Assembly (NCBI GenBank): GCA_949710005.1
Contig: OX453279.1
Location: 26,476,762-26,540,761 of the forward strand
Direction of reading: 5' to 3'
DNA from: Ricordea florida
Lineage: Eukaryota > Cnidaria > Anthozoa > Corallimorpharia > Ricordeidae
DNA: 64,000 nucleotides
Within the stretch, counting starts at the first letter, position 1. The number at the start of each line of letters is the position of its first letter. Shown one piece after another: positions 1 to 13,312 of this stretch. Below the pieces are notes generated by a model. The model was not told the DNA's origin. It made no database searches and saw only the letters and a program-made list of their open reading frames with translations. Position numbers and translations under genes: made by a program.

Positions 1-288
1 CGTGGTGCTTTCACTTGGTTTTCTTACCTTTATCAGCATTCTAGCCGTAAGCTTTTACTGTACTTTTTGTAAATATGCCTTATTAAACAAGCTTTCTTCG
101 TCAAGATGGCTGCATGTTGGCCGAGTACCTTTTTCGGTGTTTTTGTTTGGATGAAGGTCAATAAAAACGCAAAGAAAGAACATAGCCAATAGAATATAGC
201 ATATAGCCAATCAGAACTCAGGATTTGTTTTACTTACCTGCTCGCAGAACCATCCATAATAAATCGTTGTAATGTTTTTGATGAACAG

Positions 289-423
289 ATGATCAATGGA
301 CTGCCTTTATTGGTACATGGACTGACATTGGACATTCCTGGACTGGTGACATTCCTGCTACCAATGTGTGGCATTTTGGACCAGCTCGAATCTGGAATAT
401 TCCGGTTAACTCAGACAATTACG
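289..423 (+). CDS. ZP gene exon: N-terminal LamG-like region, part 1
   Basis: The acceptor follows GAACAG and the donor is GTTAGT. It is open throughout and encodes a Trp-rich segment containing WTAFIGTW and VWHFGPARIWNIPV. It ends in phase 1, which joins in frame to the exon at 4233. No upstream exon was found in the first 288 bases. Confidence 0.6.
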
Positions 424-3400
424 GTTAGTTGACCTGATACAACTCGCAAGGTGGGATGGGTTGGGGAGAACCCTAAACATTATCAAATAAAAATGTAGAA
501 TTATGAATTATAATTCGGTCGAAACTATTAACTTTTTTCCCTCCCAGAGTTAAACTTTGAATTGTACTAAGTTGATTGGAAGCCTTAATCCCTTCTGTAC
601 TCACACACAAACCTCAGCAGGAGCCCGTCACCCGGAGCCTCCATACACACTATATCCTTGACTCAACCTTTGCTCGTATCTTTTTATTTTTAGAACAGTC
701 TCAAGAGAATATTTTGTGACTGAGACGCTATCACTGGTTTGTGACTGGATGTGACGTAAAAGAACAACTTTGTTCTGATTGGACGGTACAATGCATTCGT
801 GGGAATTCGAACGACTAAAAATAGAAAGATACGGGCAAAGGTTGTCTCCTAGGGTTTATGAGGGACATGGAGGCTCCAGGTGGTGGGCTCCTGACCTCAG
901 GCAACACAATGTAACTGGAACTCTTGACCTCGTAGGTCTTTTCGGTGACCTTCCTAGGACTATTGTAATTCAATTCTCCAGGATCTGATATTACAAATTC
1001 CATTTCTCCAACTTCTTCAAAAAACTTCCAAAACATCCTTATAAGACGTATTAGCTATTGGATAATTAACTTATGTCATGACATAGCTTTATACAGTCCA
1101 TTTCAAGAGGCTGTGGACCAACCAGTGGTGTTGTGGTCACTTAGGTTTATCCCATTGGCCAATAGGTTGTAGGAAACTGTTTCCTCAATTTCGGTAAAAC
1201 TTTTAACAGAGAAAAAAAAAAGAGCAAGGAACCACTGACTATGGATTTCTTCTTTCAGTGATAACCAGTCGCGTACAAACTATAGGGGGAAACGGTTGTG
1301 GTCATACATTCAAATACAAAACCGGAAGCATCACTACAACAAGGTTAGAGTGTAGATTCAGTTTAGTTACAGTTGATTTCACATTACTTTTCCGCGCCGC
1401 GTTGCGAAGTTCGTTGGAAAGTTAGGTACTAGGTTACGAAGTAGCCAATTACGTGGCGAATTAGACAATCAAGTTGGGAAATTCGAATCGAAGTTCCCAA
1501 CTTCGGCCGCACTAAACTTAGCAACTTCTGTAACTTCACATCTTCGTGTAATCATATGTAATTTACCTGCGAATTGATGAAACCTAATCCTTTTGCTAAA
1601 CAGAGGAAGGCATTGCCGTGTGACGTTCGTGACATGATCGTAGAAAAGTGGTTAGAGGGTTTCAAACCATTCGAAATAACGCAGCAGTTTAATTACCGAG
1701 AAAGACAGTTTCAAATATTGAGGATTGGTTTGTTAGTACAGGAAGCGTTCAATTCAACGAGGAGTTGGGTGCAATAGGTTACGCACAGCAAGAACAGATG
1801 ATGTTGTCTTGTACACGGAGTTTTGACAGTTTTGTAAACGTCAAAGACCAAATATGTCGACTGCTGCGGAAGTTCAAAAGCAGTTAATCCAAAGTCAGGT
1901 TGCGCGGCTAAGGATTCGCAATGAAAAGAAAACATATTTAGAAAATGCTAATGACAGCAAAAATCATGTATGTAATATAAAATTTCGAATTATTCAGTAA
2001 ATGCTTTTCAGAAATCAGCTTTATCTGTAGACGGCTCGTAAACCCATTTCCTTGTTAAGTTTCTTTTATCAGCTGACAAGAAGCACTATCTAGTTTACCA
2101 CTTAACAGTTCCATAAACTTATCCAGTTCACACGTCATCGCCAAGTATTAGCAACTTGCGAAGTTCAGTGCGGCTGAAGTTGGGAACTTCGATTCGAAGT
2201 TCCCAAGTTGATTGTCTAATTCGCCGCGTAATTGGCTACTTCGTAACCTAGTACCCAACTTCGCAACGAACTTCGCAACTCGGCGCGGAAAAGTAATGTG
2301 AAATCAACTGTAAGAGGCACTGATGTTTACCGAGCTTCATGCCATATGAATACACCTTTTTACATGGTTTATCGTTGCTATACATTCCTACATCATGCGC
2401 ACGACAGAGTATAAATTGGTTATTGCACACAGTCCAATAGGCCAATTAGATGTCAAAGCAAATGCATGTCAGCAGCACAAAACGCCCGAAAGCGCGTGTA
2501 AGTGGTTGCGATTAGTCTAGCTTTGCCTCCCAAGTTACTTTTGTTCCCAATCAGCTTGACGCACCCATTAAGCCAACCCTTGCCTCCCATTCGTAGCAAA
2601 ATTGCTCTCAACAGTAAAGTGAAAACCGCTCTTTCATGCATTATATGTTCAATCAATCAATCAATCAATCAATCAATACTTTATTTATACACGTAACGCC
2701 TAGGAGCTATATTAGCTCGTTATAATACGTACGTGTGTGAAATTACATTCACAAAGGCCATACCACAACACCGGGAACTACGTCCCCTACTCTTTGCGAA
2801 CAGCGTGTGGGTTCTTTAACGTCCCACGAAGTTATTACAACCAAGGGTTGTGAGACGGGACCTACGGTTTATCGTCCTTATCCGAGAAGACTAGAAAGTC
2901 TAACCATTTGCAGATGTCATTACAAAGGCAGCACATTCTCCTCAAATAATTTAAAGACCCTGAGTGATGGTCCGGCCGAGGTTCGAACCCACGACCTCCC
3001 GCACGATAGTCCAGTGCTCAACCAACTGAGCTAACTGGTCGGCGGTGTTGTAGTTCAATTTTTTTCTTTGGTTCAAATTTTATTTTCCTTTGTTTTCTGG
3101 TATGGTGTATGATAATGAGTTTGAAACAAAGGAAATAAAATTTGAACCAAGGATAAAATTGAGCTACAACATATAGACTAATTACAACACTTTTGTTCTG
3201 GTTACTACATGACCAGACGACTTACAATCGGGTTTTTACATGGCTACATCACATACATAAGCAATTTAACAAATCGGCGCCTCGTGAACACTGTGATGAC
3301 GCGTACTCGTTGTCGATAAGAGTACAGACAACGCTAAACCACATTCGATTTGTTTTTTACCACTATAGCAACGTTAAAAAACGTCAAAGAAAATGTTTTT

Positions 3401-6400
3401 CTCAGAGCGTGACCAAGATCGTGACACAAAAAAAAGAGCAAGCGTTGTCTATAACTTTCTCGTAATCTGATTGGTTTATCCTCCAAAATGAGCGTTTCAT
3501 GATTGGCTACTGCTTTGCGTGACACATTGAAACAGCGTTGTCAAGACTCTTATCGACAACGGCAAATTAGCCAATCAGTTTGAGAGATTAGTAGCAATTG
3601 TGGTAAAGAAAACCTTTTTGTTTGCTGAAATACACATGAATATTTGTTCCAGGAAGTAACCTGTTTCGAGAAGCTCGCAGTTTTTCGCGAGCAAAGCTTA
3701 AGGAAAACTAATTCTAATTCATTGATTAGTATAAGATAAAATTTACAATATTAGATGCCCCGCAAATAGCTATTAAGCTAATTTAGGCGGAAGAAAGGCC
3801 CGATATTTATTATCGGTATCGCAAGGTCATGGATTCAAATCTTTTTCAAACATGCAATTTTTTTAGGTCTTTTCTTCTCAACTGCTCAAGTTGCGTTCAT
3901 AGCTGCAATGATCTTTTACTTAGGGACGGACCATTAGAAAAGTGATGGGGGGGTGGGGAATTTTCAGCTTGCACGAATTTTTTGTTTCGCTCACTACTTG
4001 TGCAGGAATTTTTTTTTCAGGTGAACCCCTCTGCATGACTTTTTTTTTACCTTCTTCTTTGCATGAATTTTTTTCTTGGCATTTTCCCTTGCATGAATTT
4101 TTTTTGTTTTTTTTCCCCACCCCCACCCCCCATCACTTTTCTAATGGTCCGTCCCTTATTAAACGTTTTATAATCGTTCGCTTTGAGTTATGAATTACTG
4201 CTGACATTTTAATTTCTGTTTTAATAGTTTAGTGACGAAGGCATGGGGTTTCTTCCTTCATGGAAGTAACAGCATTTACATATCACAGAGCGGAATAGAG
4301 TCCGACCCACGGATAACCTATCCCCTAACTTCGGGTATTTTTCACAACCTTAAGTCTGTGGTCAATGGAACGAACGTCAAGATTTATATCAACAACAATT
4401 TTGCGCAGGAAATCACAATGCAAGGGACTGGGGCCGACTCAAAGACAGATAATTACGTAGGACTATGGTGCCACGCTCCCTTGAACCCAGTAGTGGGCGA
4501 CAGCTTTAGCGTTGAAGGTAAGAAACCAGTTTTGAAGTTTCTTGGAAGCTAGTCATAACAAATACGAGAGGGGTAAGGGGGTTCAACAAACCTTAGGACC
4601 GCACTTAAAGACTTGCAACCCTCTTCTCCAGCAGCATTTCTCTATTGAAATAAGGTTGAAAACACTTTATGAGTTTATAAGCCGAAGTGCGTGAGAATTT
4701 GCCACTAGGAACGGCTGCACCAACCCAAAAACCAGATCACTTGAAGCTGTTCTGTAGACGAGGAAAGGATTAAGGATCAGGTTTGATGATGGTCGACGCA
4801 CTATCAGAAGAGTCAGTTAAAGAGTCAAATCAGACAGTCAGTCAATCAGTAAGCCAGTTAATCAACCAGTCAGCCAGTACGTTGGTGGATCACTAATTAG
4901 TAACTCGTTAAATCAGTCACTCAGTCAGTTGGCGAGGCAGTCACTCAGTTGATCAATCAGTCGGTCAGTAGGCCACTCAGTCAGTGAATCAGTCAGTGAG
5001 GCAGTCAGTGACAGTGTCATTTCATTAGTCACTCGATTAATCAGTCATACAGTCAGTCAGCCAGTCAGTCAGTTAATCAGTGAGCCAGTCAGTTAGTCAG
5101 TGAGGAGTCAGCCAGTCAGTTGTTAAAGTGAATTAAAAAAATAAACCCCAAAAAATAATACGAAAACAGCAACAATCGGTGTTTAACTGCCCTGATGAAT
5201 GGTATTGTAGTCTATGAAGGGCTTGGGCCTTTCATTTGTTTCTTAGAGCATTCTCGATTACCAGAGGCTACGATTATTTTGACCAGCGTCAAAAATCGGT
5301 GGTCAAAAGAATCATGGCCTCTAGGAACGAGAACTCTGTTAGAGCTGGTTTGATTCTACACGCATGCGTAGAGGACACACGTCTCTTTCTTTAAGAGTGC
5401 GTGCTACAAAAAAGTTAAGGCCAATACAGTTTCTTCGTAGTTGATACGATTTTTTCCGTTTGCATGTTGAAGGTTCTTCACAGTGTCCTGCCTTAGATGA
5501 CGTTGATCCACTCGTTCATGTTTCTCCAAACGATTGCTTGATGTCAGCTCAGGACACGGACGCAAACTGCTCTTTCTTTTGTCCCACCGGCTACCTGATT
5601 AATGGTTCGTCTTACATGGAGTGTGGATCAGATGGTGAATGGTCAAGTGACGACAGTTTAATATCATGTCTTGGTGAGAAAATGCCTTTTTGATAACACT
5701 AAACTATGAACTTGTAACTTCCAGCTGCGCGTAAGTTATATCTGCTTCAGATGAATGGTCCAATGAAACATCTATAAAGCGAACACCCTCGGCACCTTTT
5801 GAAGTGTACCATGTTCGCTAATAGACGGCGATCCACTCAGTGAAAGTTTTTAAAAATTAACACTGATTCAATGGTTTCTCTATGTATCTGCTGTAATAGG
5901 AATTAGGTAAACTTCGATCGTGTATGATAATCTTACTAATATCATCGTGGTAATCAACAGTTTTTCACAGCTTAATGTGTGGATTTATCACTATTCAATC
6001 GAATCTTTCAAGGACGTAATCCAGTACTATATCGTAAATTCAGTGTAGCATAGACTTCAAAGAGCTTTTTAACAATGGAAATTACCAAAATAAAATGTTA
6101 ATTTTGTGTCTGTGTCCTCTAAATAGAGGTTTGTACAAGACGCTAATTTTGGGGCCCGACTAAGGCTGTGTTCCTTTAGTCTAATCCGGATCATCAAGGG
6201 AACCGATGAATCCTTGTGCAGAGTGGATTCATCGGTTGCCAGACCAAGATCATAGAAAAGGAACACACCCTAAGCGTCTGCTCAATACAGAGCGTCCAGT
6301 TAATAGGACAATCACATGACTTTTGGAGGGCATATAGTTTATTTGTGGCCCGAGTAGCATCATTTGCGCCCGAGCGCGAAGCGCAAGGGCGCAAATGATG

Positions 6401-7288
6401 CTACGAGGGACACAAATAAACTATATGACCGACAGAAGTCATGTGATTATCATTATTATCAATACACAAGGCCAAATCGTACAAATTCATTTAATAAGAA
6501 AAAAATGTTTAACAGAGATGTAGCATGAAACTATGGTATGGAAAGTTGTTGCTACAATACGATCAGCTAAACAAGAGCCAAATAAAATTCCTTTTTGTTT
6601 ACAATAAAATGTCAAATATAATCTAGTTTAAAAAGATTGGTAACAATGATTAGCAAAAAGACAGTTTATATTTAAAAAAATAATAGTCTTCCCGTTCACA
6701 GGCAATGGACTCAGCTGCAGGGCCGTTAATGCATTAACGGCCCGCTAGGAGTCATTTGCGGCCCGCAAAGCGCGTGTTTTCAAGAGGGCGGTTTTCAATT
6801 TGGCCGCGTGTCTTGATAATAATAGAAGTTTCTCTGTATCTTAAAACGAATAGACAAAAGGAAGATGAAATTATTGGGAATGAAAAAGAGAAGCCTTAAC
6901 ATTCAGTAGCGAAATGGTTAGCAAGTTCACTTGAGCCATTTGTTTTTTGTTGTTTCTTTGCACTGTAGCAGGCAGCGTTGAAATAATGTTTGAGGAATGA
7001 AACCTTGTAATGGATTCGCGTCTCACCAAAAGTGGAATTACACTTCTTGTCGCTTCCTGCATCAACTGATTATGAAAAAAAAACAGACAAGAAAAACTTG
7101 GTTACAACCTTTGGCCGACAGAATAAACTAAAGAATTCAGGAATAGAATATAAAACAAATCAAACGATAGAAATCAAAAGGAAACAAGCAAACAGAAAAT
7201 AGATAAAGCAAACAAGCAACGTTGTGATATGGTACTAGCAGTAGTAGTAGTTCACTGTTAGTAATAGTAGTCGTATTAGTAGTCGCAG

Positions 7289-7343
<55 letters not shown>

Positions 7344-7437
7344 TGTAGTAGTAGTAGTGGAAGTAGTAGTAGAAGTAGTAGTAGCAGTAGTAGTAGTAGT
7401 AGTAGTAGCAGAAGTAGTAGTAGCAGTAGTAGTAGTA

Positions 7438-7494
<57 letters not shown>

Positions 7495-10400
7495 TATTAG
7501 TACTAGTGGTAGTAGTAGTAGTGGTAGTTTTGTTTATAGTTTTCAACTTGTATCACTGATATCAGGTTGGGGTCCTGTTTCATTTTTGTCAATATAAATA
7601 TTTCCTTAGATATTGATGAATGCACCGAGCCAGACAATGGCGGCTGCAGTCACAAGTGTATCAATACCGAAGGAAGTTACGAGTGTACTTGTCCAGACCC
7701 TGAATTGAGCTTATCGTTGGATAACAAAACATGTCATGGTACGGAGCGGTGCTATTCTGCACGTTGTTTGAATCTATGTTCAATGGTTTCCATCTTTATC
7801 ACTAATAAATCATTCACCGTCATTTCGCACAACCCCAAATGGTGCTCTTGCAAGAAAAAAGACGGTTTGTTCTTTAAACCTCATCAATAATTATCAGACC
7901 CTTACCTCATCTGTTTTTAAGATTACTTTACCCTGTCCTGTTTCGTATGTTAAAGTCTATAGTATACACCGTGGCTTTGGTCTTACTATAGAGCCATAAG
8001 TGAATGAAAACATGAAATATGGAGTAGAAGTATTTATTTCACAATATGGTTCTTACTTTTTAATCTGTGAATCAAACCATGCAGTGTGACCATTTTTTGG
8101 AAAGCTACTTACCAGTACTGTGTTGTGGTACAGTTCACTTTAGTTATATGTCGTTGTGTCACCTATATCTATTCTGTAGCACTAGTTCCCGGCACAAGTT
8201 GCTGGTGTCGTTCCCCTTAAAATTGAATTTCACTTCTCGACCGTGCCGGTAGTACAAAGGCACTTGCCTTAATATCTTTTCCTTATAGCGCCCGACGTAG
8301 AGGTGAAGTGTACACAGGAGAATATGACGATTTCTATTCCCAAGTCTATTCTGCGTGGTATCGATGGTTCTCAGCTTCATCTCTTGGACACGGCCTGCAA
8401 TGCTACAGAAACCAACGAAACTTTCTTCCTCGTAACACCACTTACCGAGTGTGGTACAACTAAAGAAGTTAAAAGCGGCTCTGGAACTGTTGTTTATTCT
8501 AACAAAGTCCTGTCTGCTCAAACAACGTCTCTTGTGACACGTGCACGAGCGATCGAGGTACCTTTTAGTTGCATATATTCCAGGTACGGCATAGTTTCGT
8601 CCCTCGGTTTGAAGACCCAGAACACAAAACTCGTGTTTGATAAAGAAGGCAAAGGAATCTTTACCATGTCTTTGAAAATATTCCCTGATTCTAATTTCGA
8701 GACGTCTTACACGAACGCGGACTATCCCATTAATGTGGTGGTACCTGAACCTATCTTTTTTGAAGCGTCGGTGACATCAATCGACACAGGGCTGTCAATC
8801 AGAGCTATGAAGTGTTACGCCACGCCCACCGAAAATCCTGAAGACTCTGTGCAGTACGATATTATCGATGATGGGTGAGTAAAAAGATATGAATAATAAA
8901 CTCAGAGACGATAAGAACAAGTGTAGCCGGGGCTGTGAAAGTGCTGCGGAAATTTGGATGTAGTTTGCAAATTGGAACAAGGATTTAACAACAACAACAA
9001 CAACAATTATCTATTTATTTGCCACATTGAACGAATTTTACAAAAAAAAAAATAAACAGAATAAGGTAACTATATCAGGCAAAAAACTACTTTGTATAGT
9101 ATAAACTAAACGAGTTTAGTAGTTTCAATAAGACATAAACTTGCAATTCTGAGTTGTAGCAAGCAAAGGAAAGAGAGCAAAAAATAAAAATAAAATAAAT
9201 ATAAAAAAAAGAAAAGGAAAAAAAAGGGAAAAAGAAAATTGGAGAGAAACGGTACCAAATAGTAGTATCGTATTTATCAAGTATTATTTTAATAGTAATG
9301 AGTTAAAAATAAATTGAGAATACGAAACCAGCATTAATCGTCAGAAGATGAAATTTGCTCTTCATTGCTTTCTTAAATAAATGCAGATAACTACTTTTCA
9401 ACAGAAGGATCAATGTAGTGTAAGTTAAATTTACCGTAATTAGTTCTAACATGATCAATATAAGACTTGTATTTTGATGCTACCCTAGTATTATGATTGT
9501 GCTTAGATCTAGTGATATACGTGAACAAATGTTGTCAAAAGCCTTAACATGAAACATGAAAATATTGTATGAATTGTTACAAGATACATCAGTTTAATTA
9601 ATCCTAGCTAACAAAGGGCTAGAGTGAGCATCTCGCTAAGAAAATGTTATTATTCGTAATGCCTTTTTTTGCAGAACCACAACAGATTTAAGAGTTGTAG
9701 CATAAGTGTTTCCCCAAGCAATCAAGCCATAAGTAAGGAAAGGATATACTAAGGAATAGTATAGCCGAGTGAGAATTTCATTAGTAACAAAATGTCTAAG
9801 CTTAGATAAAATGAGGGGCTCAATGGGGTTAACCGTTAGCCGTAAAACGGGCAAAAAAATTAGCCGTTAGGCGTAAATATTGAAACATTTTAGCCGTTAG
9901 CCGTAAAAAATATTAACCGTTAGCCGTAAAACAGCCAAAAATATTAACCGTTAGCCGTAAAACAGTCAAAAATATTAACCGTTAGCCGTAAAAGTCATCA
10001 CCCTATTGAGACCTTCTAGAATGCCAATGCCCCTTGAGATTTTCTTACCGACTTCATGTGTATGTTTTTTTTCCAATTTAAATTACAGTCAATAAGAAGA
10101 CCTAGGTATTTCACATATGTCATTCGCTCCACAAGTCTGCCTGAAATTTTTAAGTTAATTGGTTGAGGATTTCTCTGCGGAGGACAGAAATTTGTTTTTC
10201 GAATATTTAAAGATAGCCTGTTTAACTGGAGCCATCTAATAACTCGAGGGAATGTAAATTTTGATCTTGTAAAAAAATGTTGGTATCATCTGCAAAGAGA
10301 TGAAAATCAACTGCATAGGAACATTTATGAAGATCATTTACATACATCAAAAATAATAATGGCCCCAGTATGGATCCCGGCACCTTACATATAATCTGTT

Positions 10401-13279
10401 TTGAGTCTGAGTCTATAACTTGAGTATAAAGACCTCGTGCAGAAATGGTTCTCATTAATTTATTTTGTTGATTAAGTTTCTAAAAACGCTAACGCTGACA
10501 CTTGAGTCATGGAATAGCATGCTACTGTAAGAGGTTCCAGTTTCTTTTGTTAAAAGGCTGCAGGTTTCGGATTTATTCAAATTGAAGAGATTTGTATGTA
10601 TATGTATGTGAATATGTGACGCCACGTAACATTAGAGCTTTCAAAATGCTGGTTCAGTTTTCCGCGCTGACTAAAACACGAAATCATGTCCAGGTCACCA
10701 AGGTGTGAAAAATCCATGGCACATGGCAGCTGCTGCACAAGTGTAAAACAACAAACTGCACTGAAGCAAATTAACAAAAATATCGAACGTTGTGCTCTTC
10801 CACAGCGCAAAGCATTGTGGCCTGCTAAAAGCGAGGTTAAAAACCACGGCGGTGATTATGATTGCTGCTCCGCTGGCTGCGCTCTCTCCGTAGCAATAAT
10901 TAACATAGATATTTGATATTACAAAGAAAAAGTGCACATTGCAACCAGGTGGACAATCAGAAGTTTGATGCTACCGTCGGTTTAAAATAATGAACGTAAC
11001 TTTATAAGGGTCGGGGAATTGGACCATTTTAAGCTACATGCATCATTTCAAACCAGCGTAGCATCAAAATAAAATTGTTCTTACAATCTAATAGCCTATT
11101 ACAATTTTGACTCGTAATAGTAAAATGCGCATGCGCTGTAGGGTATAGAGTGTTGTTAAATCAAGAGATCCGGGATCGAACCCAGGCGATGGCAGTTGCA
11201 ATGTATTCACCTCCTTACGCCATCCTGACTAAAAAGTTTCTTTTTCCATCGCCTTATACTTTCTGTGAAAGTGGGTCGACAGTCAATTTGCCAAAATTGA
11301 CCGCAGTTGCATCAAGGAATAGCATGTTTAAAGTTTGAATCACCTTTGTGAATATGATGCTGATGACTTTGCATATCCAAAATGGATGAATATCGTCTAA
11401 AAATTAAAGTTTTCGATTCAGTATCCAGGTAAATAAATTTGGGTGTAGAAAAATTATATTTAAAATAAATTCTTTATTATATTTTTTATATATATTTCAA
11501 TTTTATTATTACCATCATTTCTTAAAGTTTGTTTGATGTCTTGCACTGATGGATGCCCCCCTTTGCAGGACTAAGACTTGTGTAGATGCAGATGCAAATA
11601 TTTTTCCTTTTTCTCCATTTTTCTTCACAAAACATTTTAGGGACGGACCATTAGAAAAGTGATGGGGGGGGGGGGGTGGGGAATTTTCGGCATGTGAAAA
11701 AGTCACAATTGGACCTTCCTTCTGCACGATTTTTTTTTTAACCTTCTTCCTTGCATGAATTTTTTTTTTTTGGCATTTTCCCTTGCATGAATTTTTTTTT
11801 GTTTTTTTCCCCACCCCCCCCCCCCCCCACCCCCATCACTTTTCTAATGGTCCGTCCCTTATACGCCTTGCTTTTCAGATGCTCCGTTGATCAGACAGTC
11901 ATTGACTACCCAGCACCTGCGGTCAGTGTTCAGAGGTTCAGCATAGGCTCCTTTCAGTTCCTTGGTGATCGTGAAGAACACTACGCATTCTTTCATTGTC
12001 AGTTAATGATTTGTAATGCCTCTGACCCAGACTCCCAGTGCGCTCAACCGTGCCTTCTTAATGTCCGAGGGAAACGTAACATAGAAGATTACCTGGACAC
12101 GACCTACACGTTAGTGCAGGGACCAGTCCAACTGGTTTTTGAAGAAGACGGAGAGCTAGAAGAAAAAGAGAAAGACGAAGAGGAAGATTCTAACAATAAA
12201 ACTGGCGCAAAAGGTGAGAAAAGACTTTGAAATCCTCTGGTCCACTTTCTGAATGTTTTTGAGTTCAAAATGTTTAGTACGAGATAAATTTTCTTTTTAA
12301 ATTAAACAATACCCTGTAATATTATGTCAGTAGATATGGGTATCATGCCCTATGCTGCGTTGTCAGCAATTGCATCCGCATTGGCGCATCAGTTAATTAG
12401 ATGCCGACAAAAAATGTTACCATAACATCAATTCAACCTCCTATATCACCCTACGTCTTAAATAAATACCTCTTATTAACCGAGTTCGAGGTCCGTACTG
12501 TAAGTTAAGGACCTAGTTTTTTTTCCGCGAAGCGCGCGGGCCATAAATCCGAGCGGCAAAAACGAGGATCCGTAACTTACTGTACGGACCGAATAAACGA
12601 GGTTCTCAGTGTAACATATTTATTATATCTCTGGAGTCATTTTGACGACGAAAAGAAATTTTAGCGGGCCGTACAGTGAACTACGGCCGGCTAAATTGAC
12701 CTATCACAGCTCGCGTACTAACTGAGAAACATGATAAGACTTATAACGTTGAAACAAATGTCCATCAACTAACCCTCCGAGAAGTTTGACAGTTTTGAAA
12801 ATTTAAGATGACCTTGGGATTTTTCATTAAAAGTTCTGCAACTTTTACCGAGGAGCAAGGTTCCTCTTGCATTTCTTAGGTATTTGTTTTCAGTGCTGTC
12901 ACTATGGTAACAACACCAAGAACTAACTTACTAAGAAACGATTTGTTAACTGAATCGGTTAATGCCTGCAAAACAAAAACCAGCATACCAGGCATCAACC
13001 GATTTTAACAATCGTAATCCAGAAATTCAGGGAAATGACTCGATTTTATTGTTTATAAAGGAAGGTGCAGTCTTGATCGTAGCCTTTGCAAATTTCCAAT
13101 TTTTACCTTTTTGCATAATAATCCTAAGTATAGTAATTTATAATATCCTTTTTATAGGCTTACATATTTTTAATGTCTGTAAATTGTATTTACTAATTTT
13201 ACTTTGATTTAGTTATTCTTTCTGTTCTGAAAACCACTTTTGTGAGAACGCACCCTGTTTAAAGATTGTTATTGTTATT

Positions 13280-13312
<33 letters not shown>

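Noticed and set aside
2976-3044. Functional tRNA gene on the minus strand
   Set aside because: The A and B boxes are good, but the acceptor stem and 3' end are not tRNA-like and the sequence continues into a SINE body with a (TTGA)n tail.
3942-4193. Phe/His-rich plus-strand ORF, and similar ORFs at 11751, 20623 and 53780
   Set aside because: They are translations of the T-rich MITE interior. Only the part of the 11751 ORF from 11879 on is a real exon.
4228-4232. Earlier acceptor for the second ZP-gene exon (exon starting at 4228)
   Set aside because: Joining at 4228 puts a TAG in frame after the upstream exon; the acceptor five bases later preserves the reading frame.
7235-7546. Minus-strand poly-Leu ORF of 103 codons
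   Set aside because: It is the antisense translation of the (TAG)n microsatellite and has no coding character.
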